Positions 8,805 to 15,979 of a stretch of DNA of 64,000 nucleotides are shown here, one piece after another. Made by a program: the position numbers and the translations under genes. The notes under the pieces are model-generated. The model made no database searches. It was given only the letters and a program-made list of their open reading frames with translations, and was not told the origin of the DNA. The DNA comes from Methylobacterium sp. E-005 (lineage in GTDB: Bacteria > Pseudomonadota > Alphaproteobacteria > Rhizobiales > Beijerinckiaceae): assembly GCF_022829725.1 (NCBI RefSeq), contig NZ_JAKSYG010000256.1:372001-436000 (forward strand), given 5' to 3'. How positions within the stretch are numbered: the stretch's first letter is position 1; each line of letters starts with the position of its first letter.

Positions 8805-9614
8805 ATGGGACGTGGTCGTGATTTCAGAGGGCCGCAGAAGCGCGGCTTCGACGAGAGTGGCGAGCCGAGATGGCCTGACCAGGCTCCTCCCAGCGGCGGA
8901 TATGGCGGCGGGTACGGCGGTGGTGGTTTCGGTGGCGGTGGTGGCGGCTTCGGCGGCGGCGGCGGCGGGTTCGACCGCGGTCCGTCCCGCGGCGCGGCCC
9001 CGGTCGCTTCCGGGCCCGAGCAAGATGCCACGGTCAAGTGGTTCAACAAGGAGAAGGGCTTCGGCTTCGTCGAGCTGGGTGACGGCGGCGGCGATGCCTT
9101 CCTTCACATCCGCGCCGTCGAAGCGGCGGGCCACGCTGATCTCATGCCGGGAACCCGCCTGACGGTGACCACGGCACAGGGTCAGAAGGGCCCGCAGGTG
9201 ACCAGCGTCACGAGCGTCGACACGTCCACGGCCGAGGCGCCGGCTCCCCGCCGCGAGTTTCGTCCGCGGACCGGCGGCTACGGCGCTGCTGACGGCGGCC
9301 GCGGCTTCGGTGGCGGCGGCGGTGGTGGCGGCTACGGTGGTGGCGGCTACGGTGGTGGCGGTGGTGGTGGCGGCGGCGGTGGCCGATTCGCCGGCGGCCC
9401 GTCGGTGGAGATGACCGGCACCGTAAAATGGTACGACCCGGCCAAGGGCTTCGGCTTTGTCTCGGTCAATGATGGCGGCAAGGACGTTTTCGTCCACCGC
9501 TCGGCCCTGTCCCGCGCCGGTCTCGATTCGCTGGCCGAAGGGCAGCAGGTCACCCTGGGCGTGGTCGAGGGTCAGAAGGGCCGTGAGGCCCAGAGCATCA
9601 ACGTCGAGGATTGA
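8805..9614 (+). CDS. Cold shock protein with two CSD domains and Gly-rich linkers
   Basis: A single-stranded nucleic-acid-binding protein of 269 residues. It opens with a basic MGRGRDFRGPQKRG segment and a Gly/Tyr-rich stretch. The first cold shock domain begins at about residue 75, with VKWFNKEKGFGFVEL and DAFLHIRAVE. A longer Gly/Tyr-rich linker follows, and the second domain fills the C-terminus with VKWYDPAKGFGFVSV and DVFVHRSAL. Both RNP1-like (KGFGF) and RNP2-like motifs are intact, so both domains should bind RNA. Two-CSD proteins are typical of alphaproteobacteria, but the glycine linkers here are long and RGG-like. A strong terminator follows. Confidence 0.93.
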   Translation: MGRGRDFRGPQKRGFDESGEPRWPDQAPPSGGYGGGYGGGGFGGGGGGFGGGGGGFDRGPSRGAAPVASGPEQDATVKWFNKEKGFGFVELGDGGGDAFLHIRAVEAAGHADLMPGTRLTVTTAQGQKGPQVTSVTSVDTSTAEAPAPRREFRPRTGGYGAADGGRGFGGGGGGGGYGGGGYGGGGGGGGGGGRFAGGPSVEMTGTVKWYDPAKGFGFVSVNDGGKDVFVHRSALSRAGLDSLAEGQQVTLGVVEGQKGREAQSINVED

Positions 9615-9658
9615 GGCGATCGCGGCCGTTTTGACGCCGCGATCCGCATGAAGACTGA

Positions 9659-9697
9659 GGGCGGTGGTTCCGGATGGAACCGCCGCCCGCTTCGTTT
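9659..9697 (+). terminator. Strong terminator after the cold shock gene
   Basis: A 13-bp stem, GGGCGGTGGTTCC (9659-9671) with GGAACCGCCGCCC (9676-9688), has one G-U wobble and a GGAT loop. It is followed by GCTTCGTTT. Confidence 0.8.
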
Positions 9698-9721
9698 CTG
9701 GGCGACATCCCCGAGTCCGCC

Positions 9722-9970
9722 ATGCGCCGTATCGTGCTTTCAGCCCTTCTCGTCGTCCTGGCCGGCGGTGCGCGCGCCGAAGATTTTTCCGGCTTCTATG
9801 CCGGGATCAACGCCGGCTACGCGCGGGGACATGACCACGACCGGTCAATGAGCGAGGCGCCATCGCCGCGCGTCAAACTCGAGGCCGAGCTACCGCCGAG
9901 CGCACGGGACGCCGCGCTGGCGCTGCGCCGATCCGGGTCGGGGCGCACGGCTCCGCCATCCGGGTACTGA
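9722..9970 (+). CDS. Small secreted protein resembling the N-terminus of a porin, probably truncated
   Basis: An 82-residue product from the ATG at 9722. The in-frame ATG at 9674 is less likely because it lies inside the terminator hairpin. A signal peptide (MRRIVLSALLVVLAGGARA) is followed by EDFSGFYAGINAGYARGHD, which matches the first beta-strand of Omp25-like barrels common in Methylobacterium. The barrel then stops, and the rest is a charged, Pro/Arg-rich tail ending at residue 82. It may be a remnant of a porin gene or a small periplasmic protein that kept only the first strand. Confidence 0.55.
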   Translation: MRRIVLSALLVVLAGGARAEDFSGFYAGINAGYARGHDHDRSMSEAPSPRVKLEAELPPSARDAALALRRSGSGRTAPPSGY

Positions 9971-10009
9971 GGTGCAGCCTTGTCCGAGAAGGCGCTGCCT
10001 TACTCCAGT

Positions 10010-10076
10010 GTCCCAACGGCCAACCCACACCATCTCAGCGCGATGATGGGGGCTGCGCGGAACGGCCCGTTGGGAC
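10010..10076. repeat. 10-bp perfect inverted repeat with 47-bp spacer
   Basis: GTCCCAACGG (10010-10019) and CCGTTGGGAC (10067-10076) are perfect complements, and the spacer contains further CCATC/GATGG pairing. It sits between the porin-like fragment and the iron-type membrane module. It could be a structured RNA, a terminator or a small mobile-element remnant. Confidence 0.5.
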
Positions 10077-10094
10077 TTGGTGTTCCACGCCCGT

Positions 10095-10114
10095 TTAGTT
10101 CAGACTCGTTCTAA
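10095..10114. promoter_or_regulatory. Possible iron-regulator box upstream of the DUF3649 module
   Basis: TTAG and CTAA flank 12 bases, with TTAGTTC on one side and GTTCTAA on the other. This loosely resembles Irr-type boxes of alphaproteobacteria. A second dyad, GGAA-TCG-TTCC, lies at 10132-10142. Both are about 75-125 bases before the DUF3649 start. The match is imperfect. Confidence 0.25.
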
Positions 10115-10218
10115 GTCCTTCTTGCCTCACTGGAATCGTTCCGGAACATAGCCGTTGCGTCACCTCGGCGGTCGCGATTAGGTCGCGCCATGGATTCACG
10201 GAGACGCGAGGTGGCGCC

Positions 10219-10545
10219 ATGAGTGCGGATGGAGTGAAGGCCCGTCCAGGCTCCGTGCGCGCGTATCGGTTGGCGGTGACCGCCCGAGTGCTTCTCGCGG
10301 GCGTGGGTGGGTATCTGATCGCCGCCCTGGCGAGCGCGCTCCTGGCCCTGATGCTGCCAGGGGGCCGGGCCGAGGCCGTATCGGCTGCCCTCATCGCGAG
10401 CTTCGCCATCATGGCGGCCGCGGTGATCTGGGTTTTCGCCGCTGGGACGGTCGGCCGTGCCGCTTTGGGCCTCGGGCTCGCCGCAGCGTTGTTGATCGCC
10501 GCCTTGTGGCTCGTAGGCGCCTTCCAGGCGGGAGGGGTCGCGTGA
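10219..10545 (+). CDS. DUF3649-like small membrane protein of an iron-uptake-type module
   Basis: A 108-residue integral membrane protein with three likely helices (ARVLLAGVGGYLIAALASALLALM, an AALIASFAIMAAAVIWVFAA helix and LGLGLAAALLIAALWLVGAF). It is preceded by a GAGGTGG ribosome site. Such proteins stand first in a conserved trio with a PepSY-TM protein and a DUF3325 protein, usually beside TonB-dependent siderophore receptors. That partnership is the main clue to its role and no biochemical function is known. Its stop overlaps the next GTG start (GTGA), so translation is coupled. No receptor gene lies in the window. Confidence 0.8.
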   Translation: MSADGVKARPGSVRAYRLAVTARVLLAGVGGYLIAALASALLALMLPGGRAEAVSAALIASFAIMAAAVIWVFAAGTVGRAALGLGLAAALLIAALWLVGAFQAGGVA

Positions 10546-12062
10546 GCCGGCCAAAAAGCGTCCGCCAGTCGATGGCGTGGCTGCACACGTGGTCCGGCCT
10601 CGTCGTTGGTTGGCTGTTGTTCGCGATCTTCGTCACCGGCACCGCCAGCTATTATCGGACTGCGATCTCGCATTGGATGCGGCCGGAACTATCGGACACG
10701 GTGTCGGATCCCGTCGCCGCGGCAAGCCGAGCGGGGACGTTCCTCCAGAAGACGATGCCCGCCGCCGCAGGTTGGTCCATCCGGCTGCCGACCGCTGAAA
10801 ACCCGACCGTCGAGGTCTATTGGTGGCCGAACTTCGGCGGCCCGTTCCATCATGCCCTGCTCGATCCGGCCACCGGCGAGCGCTCGACGGTGCGGGACAC
10901 ACGCGGCGGCGATTTCCTCTACCGATTCCACTTCGAGCTGAACATGCCGCCGATCTGGGGCCGGTGGATCGTTTCCGCCTGCGCGATGGTCCTGCTGATC
11001 GCGCTCCTCTCGGGAATCGTGATTCATCGGCGGATCTTCGCCGACTTCTTCACCTTCCGGCGAGATCGCTCGGCGCAGCGCGGCTGGCTCGACGCCCACA
11101 ACGTGATGGGCGTCCTGGCGCTGCCGTTCCACCTGATGATCGTCTATACGGGCCTCGTGACCCTGTCCTCGATGCTGATGCCCTGGGCGGTGAAGACGGG
11201 CTACCGCGGCGATATTCAACGCTACTACGCGGAGGCCGGCCTCATGATCGCGGGTCGCCCGGTGGCGGGCCGGCCGGGCACGGGGCTGCCGCTCGGCGAA
11301 ATCGTGTCGCGCGCCATCGCGACGACCGGCGAGATGCCCGAACTCGTGACGGTCGCGAATCCCGCCGATGCGGCCGCGACCGTGACCGCTTATTTCGAGG
11401 AGCCGCCGGGCCTCGCCCATCTGCATCCCCAGATCGCCTATGATGCGGCGACCGGCGCAGAGCTTGGTCGGGTGGGCGAGGCCGGCGCGGCCACGCGGAC
11501 CGGTGCCGTGATGGTCGGCCTGCATGAAGCGCATTTTGCGGCTGCGCCGCTGCGGTTCCTGTTCTTCCTCTGCGGCCTCATGGGGGCTGCCACGGTGGCG
11601 ACGGGTCTCGTGCTCTGGACCGTCGCCCGGGCTCCGAAGAATGTCGCGCCGGAGGGCTTTGGCCTGCGTCTCGTCCGCATCCTCAATCTCGGCACCATCG
11701 CCGGACTGCCTGCGGGCCTCGCCGCCTACTTCCTGGCCAATCGCCTGCTCCCCGTCGCGCTTGACGTCCGGGCGGAGTGGGAGGTCGGCGCATTCTTCGC
11801 GGTCTGGGTGCTGGCTGCCCTGGCATCCGCGCTCTATCCGCGAACGCGGGCTTGGTCTTTCGCGCTGGCCGTGCCGGCCTCGGCGTTCTTGGCCATCCCG
11901 GTGATCGACGCCATCACCATCGGCGAATCCCGGTTCATCGGCTTCGATGTTGCCATGGCGCTCCTGGGTCTGCTGCTGCTCCTCGCGGCGCGGCTTGCAA
12001 GCCGGCGGGCATGGGCGCGACGCCCGATTCAGGAGCACCTGCACATGACGGCCGAAGCGTGA
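10542..12062 (+). CDS. PepSY-associated transmembrane protein (possible ferric-siderophore reductase-like)
   Basis: A 506-residue inner-membrane protein starting with GTG at 10542. It opens with the family signature MAWLHTWSGLVVGWLLFAIF-like first helix. A large periplasmic domain follows, then a helix near residue 150 and further helices, including AEAHFAAAPLRFLFFL-type and five C-terminal ones. Conserved His residues (LHTWSG, DAHNVMG, HLHPQ, GLHEAHF) are spaced as in PepSY-TM proteins proposed to bind heme and reduce periplasmic ferric siderophores. It overlaps DUF3649 upstream and DUF3325 downstream by GTGA junctions, so the three form one translationally coupled operon. Confidence 0.87.
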   Translation: MSRPKSVRQSMAWLHTWSGLVVGWLLFAIFVTGTASYYRTAISHWMRPELSDTVSDPVAAASRAGTFLQKTMPAAAGWSIRLPTAENPTVEVYWWPNFGGPFHHALLDPATGERSTVRDTRGGDFLYRFHFELNMPPIWGRWIVSACAMVLLIALLSGIVIHRRIFADFFTFRRDRSAQRGWLDAHNVMGVLALPFHLMIVYTGLVTLSSMLMPWAVKTGYRGDIQRYYAEAGLMIAGRPVAGRPGTGLPLGEIVSRAIATTGEMPELVTVANPADAAATVTAYFEEPPGLAHLHPQIAYDAATGAELGRVGEAGAATRTGAVMVGLHEAHFAAAPLRFLFFLCGLMGAATVATGLVLWTVARAPKNVAPEGFGLRLVRILNLGTIAGLPAGLAAYFLANRLLPVALDVRAEWEVGAFFAVWVLAALASALYPRTRAWSFALAVPASAFLAIPVIDAITIGESRFIGFDVAMALLGLLLLLAARLASRRAWARRPIQEHLHMTAEA

Positions 12063-12406
12063 CCGCGCCCGCCATGATCCTGAGCCTTCTGCTCGCCTTC
12101 GCGGGCTTCTCCGCCTTCGCCCTGAGCCAGGATCGGCACCACCGTGCGGTGGTCCGCATTCCAGTTTCCCGATCCCGGATCAGGGGACTGCGAAACGCCG
12201 GCTGGGCGGGACTCGGGCTGTCCTTCTTGGCTGCGATGGCTTCCGCCGGGTGCAGCTTCGGTCCGGTCCAGTGGGTCGGCTCGCTGACGGGGGCAGCACT
12301 CGCCGTGGTCGGCGTGATCGCCTTTCGGCCCACATCGCTCCGGATCATTGCCCTGGCGGCGCTTCCGCTCGCCGCCCTGATCGCCCCGCTGGCGCTGGCG
12401 TCATGA
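12059..12406 (+). CDS. DUF3325 family small membrane protein
   Basis: A 115-residue protein from the GTG at 12059, which overlaps the upstream stop; an ATG at 12074 is an alternative. It has about four hydrophobic helices: MILSLLLAFAGFSAFAL, a WAGLGLSFLAAMA segment, GSLTGAALAVVGVIAF and a C-terminal LAALPLAALIAPLALA. The DRHHRAVV motif after the first helix is typical of DUF3325. It closes the DUF3649/PepSY/DUF3325 module and has no assigned biochemical activity. The family's partners suggest a structural part of a membrane complex for iron assimilation. Confidence 0.82.
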   Translation: MTAPAMILSLLLAFAGFSAFALSQDRHHRAVVRIPVSRSRIRGLRNAGWAGLGLSFLAAMASAGCSFGPVQWVGSLTGAALAVVGVIAFRPTSLRIIALAALPLAALIAPLALAS

Positions 12407-12746
12407 CTGACCGATCGCACCACCCATGGATCTTCGATCAATCGGTCGTGCGGCGTACGGATCGCGCAGTGTTCACGCGATAGTGCATCGACACAGCGCG
12501 GGAACTTCGACGTTTTCAACTCGACCGATCGCGAACATCATTGTGCTCTCGCGGTCATGACCGGAACAGCGTAGGATCCCCACGCTCGCGCACTGGCCAA
12601 AAGTCCATCTTGATTCCACAAGCCAAAAGCCATTGGCTGTGATCATAGCGGATCGGGATGCGGCTCGACGAAACGGCCGCCCGACCACCAGCTAACGCCT
12701 AAGAGCCGCGGTTCGCGAGGCCGGGGCCAATGGAGGGAACAGAGCG
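12407..12746 (+). promoter_or_regulatory. Gene-free region before the aldehyde dehydrogenase, with GCCAAAAG repeats
   Basis: No coding gene was found. Direct repeats GCCAAAAG occur at 12596-12603 and 12622-12629, 26 bases apart (about 2.5 helical turns). A short dyad AGCCA/TGGCT is at 12621-12638. They lie 118-151 bases before the ATG, where an activator could bind. GGAGGGAACAG near 12732 is a good ribosome site. Confidence 0.4.
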
Positions 12747-14270
12747 ATGAACAAGCCGGAATTCCTCGGCGACTCGAAGGTCAAGTCGCCCTTCTCGGCC
12801 CGCTACGAGAATTTCATCGGCGGCCAGTGGGTCGCCCCCGTGGCCGGCCGCTACTTCGAGAACACGTCGCCGATCACCGGCAAGGTGGTGTGCGAGGTGG
12901 CCCGTTCGGACGCGCAGGACGTCGAGAAGGCGCTCGACGCCGCCCATGCCGCCAAGGAGGCCTGGGGCCGCACCGCGCCGGCCGAGCGCGCCCGGATCCT
13001 CCTCAAGATGGCTGACCGGATGGAGGAAAACCTCGATCTGATCGCGCTGGCCGAGACCTGGGACAACGGCAAGCCGATTCGCGAGACGATGAACGCCGAC
13101 ATCCCGCTGGCGATCGATCATTTCCGCTACTTCGCGGGCTGCGTGCGGGCGCAGGAGGGCTCGATCTCCGAGATCGACCACGACACGGTCGCCTATCACT
13201 TCCACGAGCCGCTGGGCGTCGTCGGCCAGATCATCCCGTGGAACTTCCCGATCCTGATGGCCGTGTGGAAGCTCGCCCCGGCGCTCGCCGCCGGCAATTG
13301 CGTGGTGCTCAAGCCCGCGGAGCAGACTCCGGCCTCCGTGCTGGTGCTGATGGAAATCATCGGCGACCTGCTGCCCCCGGGCGTGCTCAACATCGTCAAC
13401 GGCTTCGGCCTCGAAGCCGGCAAGCCGCTCGCCTCCTCGCCGCGGATCGCCAAGATCGCCTTCACGGGTGAGACGACCACGGGCCGCCTCATCATGCAGT
13501 ACGCGTCGCAGAATCTGATCCCGGTGACGCTGGAGCTCGGCGGCAAGTCGCCGAACATCTTCTTCGCCGATGTGGCCAACGAGGACGACGACTTCTTCGA
13601 CAAGGCGCTCGAGGGCTTCACGATGTTCGCCCTGAACCAGGGTGAGGTCTGCACCTGCCCGAGCCGGGCGCTGGTCCACGAGTCGATCTACGATCGGTTC
13701 ATGGAGCGCGCGGTGAAGCGCGTCGAGGCGATCACCCAGGGCTCGCCGCTGGATCCCGCCACGATGATCGGCGCCCAGGCCTCGGGCGAGCAGATGGAGA
13801 AGATCCTCTCCTACATCGACATCGGCCGGCAGGAGGGCGCGCAGTTGCTCACCGGCGGTGAGCGCAACGTGAAGGACGGCGAGTTCGCCGAGGGCTTCTA
13901 CGTGAAGCCGACGGTGTTCCGCGGCCACAACAAGATGCGCATCTTCCAAGAGGAGATCTTCGGACCGGTCCTGTCGGTCACGACCTTCAAGGACGATGCC
14001 GAGGCGCTCTCCATCGCCAACGACACGCTCTACGGCCTCGGCGCAGGCGTCTGGACCCGAGACGGGACCCGCGCCTATCGCTTCGGTCGGGCGATCCAGG
14101 CCGGCCGCGTCTGGACGAACTGCTACCACGCCTATCCGGCCCACGCGGCCTTCGGCGGCTACAAGCAGTCCGGCATCGGCCGCGAGACACACAAGATGAT
14201 GCTCGATCACTACCAGCAGACCAAGAACATGCTGGTCAGCTACTCGGCCAAGAAGCTCGGGTTCTTCTGA
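12747..14270 (+). CDS. NAD-dependent aldehyde dehydrogenase (ExaC/AcoD-like)
   Basis: It oxidises an aliphatic aldehyde, probably acetaldehyde, to the acid in the cytoplasm. The 507-residue product carries all class hallmarks: IIPWNFPILM at the cofactor site, the GETTTGR nucleotide loop, catalytic Glu in LELGGKSPN and catalytic Cys302 in NQGEVCTCPSR. EEIFGPVLSV and the C-terminal FGGYKQSGIGRE are also present. The CTC around the nucleophile and the overall length fit the AcoD/ExaC acetaldehyde branch used in ethanol and acetoin oxidation. A DUF779 gene, a frequent partner of this branch, lies nearby. A strong terminator follows. Confidence 0.92.
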   Translation: MNKPEFLGDSKVKSPFSARYENFIGGQWVAPVAGRYFENTSPITGKVVCEVARSDAQDVEKALDAAHAAKEAWGRTAPAERARILLKMADRMEENLDLIALAETWDNGKPIRETMNADIPLAIDHFRYFAGCVRAQEGSISEIDHDTVAYHFHEPLGVVGQIIPWNFPILMAVWKLAPALAAGNCVVLKPAEQTPASVLVLMEIIGDLLPPGVLNIVNGFGLEAGKPLASSPRIAKIAFTGETTTGRLIMQYASQNLIPVTLELGGKSPNIFFADVANEDDDFFDKALEGFTMFALNQGEVCTCPSRALVHESIYDRFMERAVKRVEAITQGSPLDPATMIGAQASGEQMEKILSYIDIGRQEGAQLLTGGERNVKDGEFAEGFYVKPTVFRGHNKMRIFQEEIFGPVLSVTTFKDDAEALSIANDTLYGLGAGVWTRDGTRAYRFGRAIQAGRVWTNCYHAYPAHAAFGGYKQSGIGRETHKMMLDHYQQTKNMLVSYSAKKLGFF

Positions 14271-14303
14271 GCTTCTGCCCGGGTTAACCCCCCGAGACGA
14301 CTT

Positions 14304-14331
14304 AGCCCCGGCCTTACGGCCGGGGCTTTTT
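14304..14331 (+). terminator. Strong intrinsic terminator after the aldehyde dehydrogenase
   Basis: A perfect 10-bp stem, AGCCCCGGCC with GGCCGGGGCT, surrounds a TTAC loop and is followed by five T. It ends 13 bases before the convergent secreted-protein gene. Confidence 0.92.
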
Positions 14332-14343
14332 CAGAGCCCGCGT

Positions 14344-14673
14344 TCAGGGCTTCAGGCAGGATGCGGCGATCGCCGCCGATTTCCGGTCGTGCAGGCTGAT
14401 GGTGCGGTCCGCCACCGGACGGCGAACCTCCTCGCCCTGGTTGGCCTCGGCCTTCTCGAGTTCCCACAGCCGCGCCGTCACAGCGCTCTCCGCGTAGCAG
14501 GCGCAGAACGATGCCCGGTCGGCGATCACGGCGTCGGGCGGCGCGATCCAATCCGGGTGATTGAGGCACGTGCGCAGTTCCGCCTCCCGCGCGGGGGCGT
14601 TGACATCCTCACGCGCCAGGGCGGCGCCATTCGCCAGGGCAGCGAGAAGGAAGGCGACCAGCAGGCGGATCAA
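14344..14673 (-). CDS. Small secreted protein with conserved-looking Cys residues, unknown function
   Basis: I do not recognise this family. The 109-residue product has a clear signal peptide (MIRLLVAFLLAALANGAALA), then a mature part of about 89 residues with Cys in TCLNHPDW, two in FCACYAES and one in ASCLKP. That spacing could make two disulphides in the periplasm. It starts inside the stop codon of the upstream secreted gene (ATGA overlap), so the two are made together. It lies between an aldehyde dehydrogenase and a DUF779 gene, which hints at a periplasmic role in alcohol or aldehyde oxidation. That is inference from position only. Confidence 0.75.
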   Translation of the reverse strand: MIRLLVAFLLAALANGAALAREDVNAPAREAELRTCLNHPDWIAPPDAVIADRASFCACYAESAVTARLWELEKAEANQGEEVRRPVADRTISLHDRKSAAIAASCLKP

Positions 14674-14963
14674 TAGACACCGTACCCGAAGCCCTCGTAG
14701 GGCACGTTGGCGATGGAGCCGGGCGGCATCGGACCGGCATCGGCGCTCACGCTCGGCACGTCGTCGGGTGGGCCGTCCCAGCCGACGACGCCCATCGGAT
14801 TATCGGGGGTGACGTTCGGGTTTCCGGCCACGTGCCAGGCATGCTGGAGGAACAGCGGCTGGGTCCTGGGCTGGACCCGCAGGGTCAGGGGATCCGCGCT
14901 GGCCGGGCCCGCCGCGATGGCGACGATGAGCGTGTGACAGGAAACGGCGCTTCGTAGGATCAT
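14670..14963 (-). CDS. Small secreted Pro/Gly-rich protein, unknown function
   Basis: A 97-residue product from the ATG at 14963. The frame is open back to 15260, but that part overlaps the divergent DUF779 gene and adds no signal sequence. The signal peptide MILRSAVSCHTLIVAIAAGPASA precedes a mature chain rich in Pro, Gly, Asn and Val, with NPNVTPDNPMGVVGWDGPPDD and an aromatic end, YEGFGYGVY. No catalytic motif is visible. Its stop overlaps the next start (ATGA), so it and the Cys-containing secreted protein are co-translated and may form a periplasmic pair. Function is not known. Confidence 0.7.
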   Translation of the reverse strand: MILRSAVSCHTLIVAIAAGPASADPLTLRVQPRTQPLFLQHAWHVAGNPNVTPDNPMGVVGWDGPPDDVPSVSADAGPMPPGSIANVPYEGFGYGVY

Positions 14964-15126
14964 GGTCTCGATCAGCCCGCAGGGCTCTCCGTGTCGCCCG
15001 GTCGGGGCGTTCTCGGCAGGCAACGCGGCTGCGAGCGGTCCGGCACCAGCTTGACCATATCGTTGACGCAAATGTGGAAATTCGAAACCGCAGACGCATA
15101 TCAACAACGACACCCGGGAGGACGGC

Positions 15127-15552
15127 ATGAGCCTGGACGCGAGGATTGAGGCCACGACCGCCGAGCAGGTCGGCGCCGACGGTACCCCCCTGCGCGTCAC
15201 CGCGACGCCGAAGGCGCTGGCGCTGATCGAGGAGCTGCGCTCCGAGTACGGCCCGGTCATGTTCCATCAATCGGGCGGCTGCTGCGACGGCTCCTCGCCG
15301 ATGTGCTATTCGGTGGGCGACTTCCTCGTCGGCGACGGTGATGTACATCTGGGCCAGATCGCCGGGGCGGACTTCTTCATCAGCCGCTCACAATTCGCGG
15401 TCTGGAAGCACACGCACCTGATTCTCGACGTCGTTCCCGGGCGCGGCGGCATGTTTTCACTGGAGAACGGCCGCGAGAAGCGCTTCCATATCCGCTCGCG
15501 GCTCTTCTCGGACGCCGAGAATCGGGCCTTGGAAGGCGCCTGCAAGCTCTGA
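15127..15552 (+). CDS. DUF779 domain protein
   Basis: A 141-residue cytoplasmic protein with the family core VMFHQSGGCCDGSSPMCY, then HLGQIAGADFFIS, and WKHTHLILDVVPGRGGMFSLENGREKRFHI. The CC...C cluster may bind a metal or be redox-active. DUF779 genes often neighbour acetaldehyde dehydrogenases of the AcoD/ExaC type, and one lies about 850 bases upstream here. The biochemical function is not established. GGGAGG stands a few bases before the ATG. It heads a three-gene run with the AhpD-like and cupin genes, 13 bases and -4 bases apart. Confidence 0.87.
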   Translation: MSLDARIEATTAEQVGADGTPLRVTATPKALALIEELRSEYGPVMFHQSGGCCDGSSPMCYSVGDFLVGDGDVHLGQIAGADFFISRSQFAVWKHTHLILDVVPGRGGMFSLENGREKRFHIRSRLFSDAENRALEGACKL

Positions 15553-15565
15553 GGGAAATCACGCC

Positions 15566-15979
15566 ATGGCGACCGTGACGCTCTGGGGCGATGCCGACGC
15601 GGAGGCCGATCCACGGGTACGAACGGTCTTTGCCGATATCCGGGCGACCCGCGGATCCGAGTTCATCAACAATTTCTGGCGCGGGCTTGCCAACGACCCG
15701 GCGCTCCTCGAGCGGACTTGGACCAGTCTCAAGGTCGTCATGGGACCGGGAACGCTCGATCCCCTGACCAAGGAACTGGTCTACATTGCGGTCTCGATTG
15801 CCAACGGCTGCCCCTACTGCATCCATTCGCACACGGCCGCGGCGCGCGCGAAAGGCTTGACGCCGGCGCAGCATGGGGAATTCCTGGCGGTGGTCGGCAT
15901 GGCGAACCAAACGAACGCGCTGGTCAACGGCATGCAGATCCCCGTCGATGCCGCCTTCAAGGTGGGGGATGGTCCATGA
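15566..15979 (+). CDS. Carboxymuconolactone decarboxylase/AhpD-like protein
   Basis: A 137-residue all-helical CMD/AhpD-family protein with the redox pair CPYC followed by IHSHTAAA (CxxC...H), the active-site pattern of AhpD-type peroxidase reductants. Members with this motif reduce peroxides or recycle peroxiredoxins; those without it decarboxylate gamma-carboxymuconolactone. The intact CxxC points to the redox group. Its stop overlaps the cupin start (ATGA), so translation is coupled. Together with the DUF779 and cupin genes it may protect the cell from aldehyde or peroxide by-products, which is inference. Confidence 0.85.
   Translation: MATVTLWGDADAEADPRVRTVFADIRATRGSEFINNFWRGLANDPALLERTWTSLKVVMGPGTLDPLTKELVYIAVSIANGCPYCIHSHTAAARAKGLTPAQHGEFLAVVGMANQTNALVNGMQIPVDAAFKVGDGP

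Noticed and set aside
12699..14210. 503-codon minus-strand frame opposite the aldehyde dehydrogenase
   Set aside because: It mirrors a complete, well-conserved enzyme and has low-complexity composition with no recognisable motif.
15041..15056. Sigma-54-like promoter before the DUF779 gene
   Set aside because: A GGCAC element is present, but the downstream element is TTGA one base out of register instead of TTGC, so the -24/-12 pattern fails.
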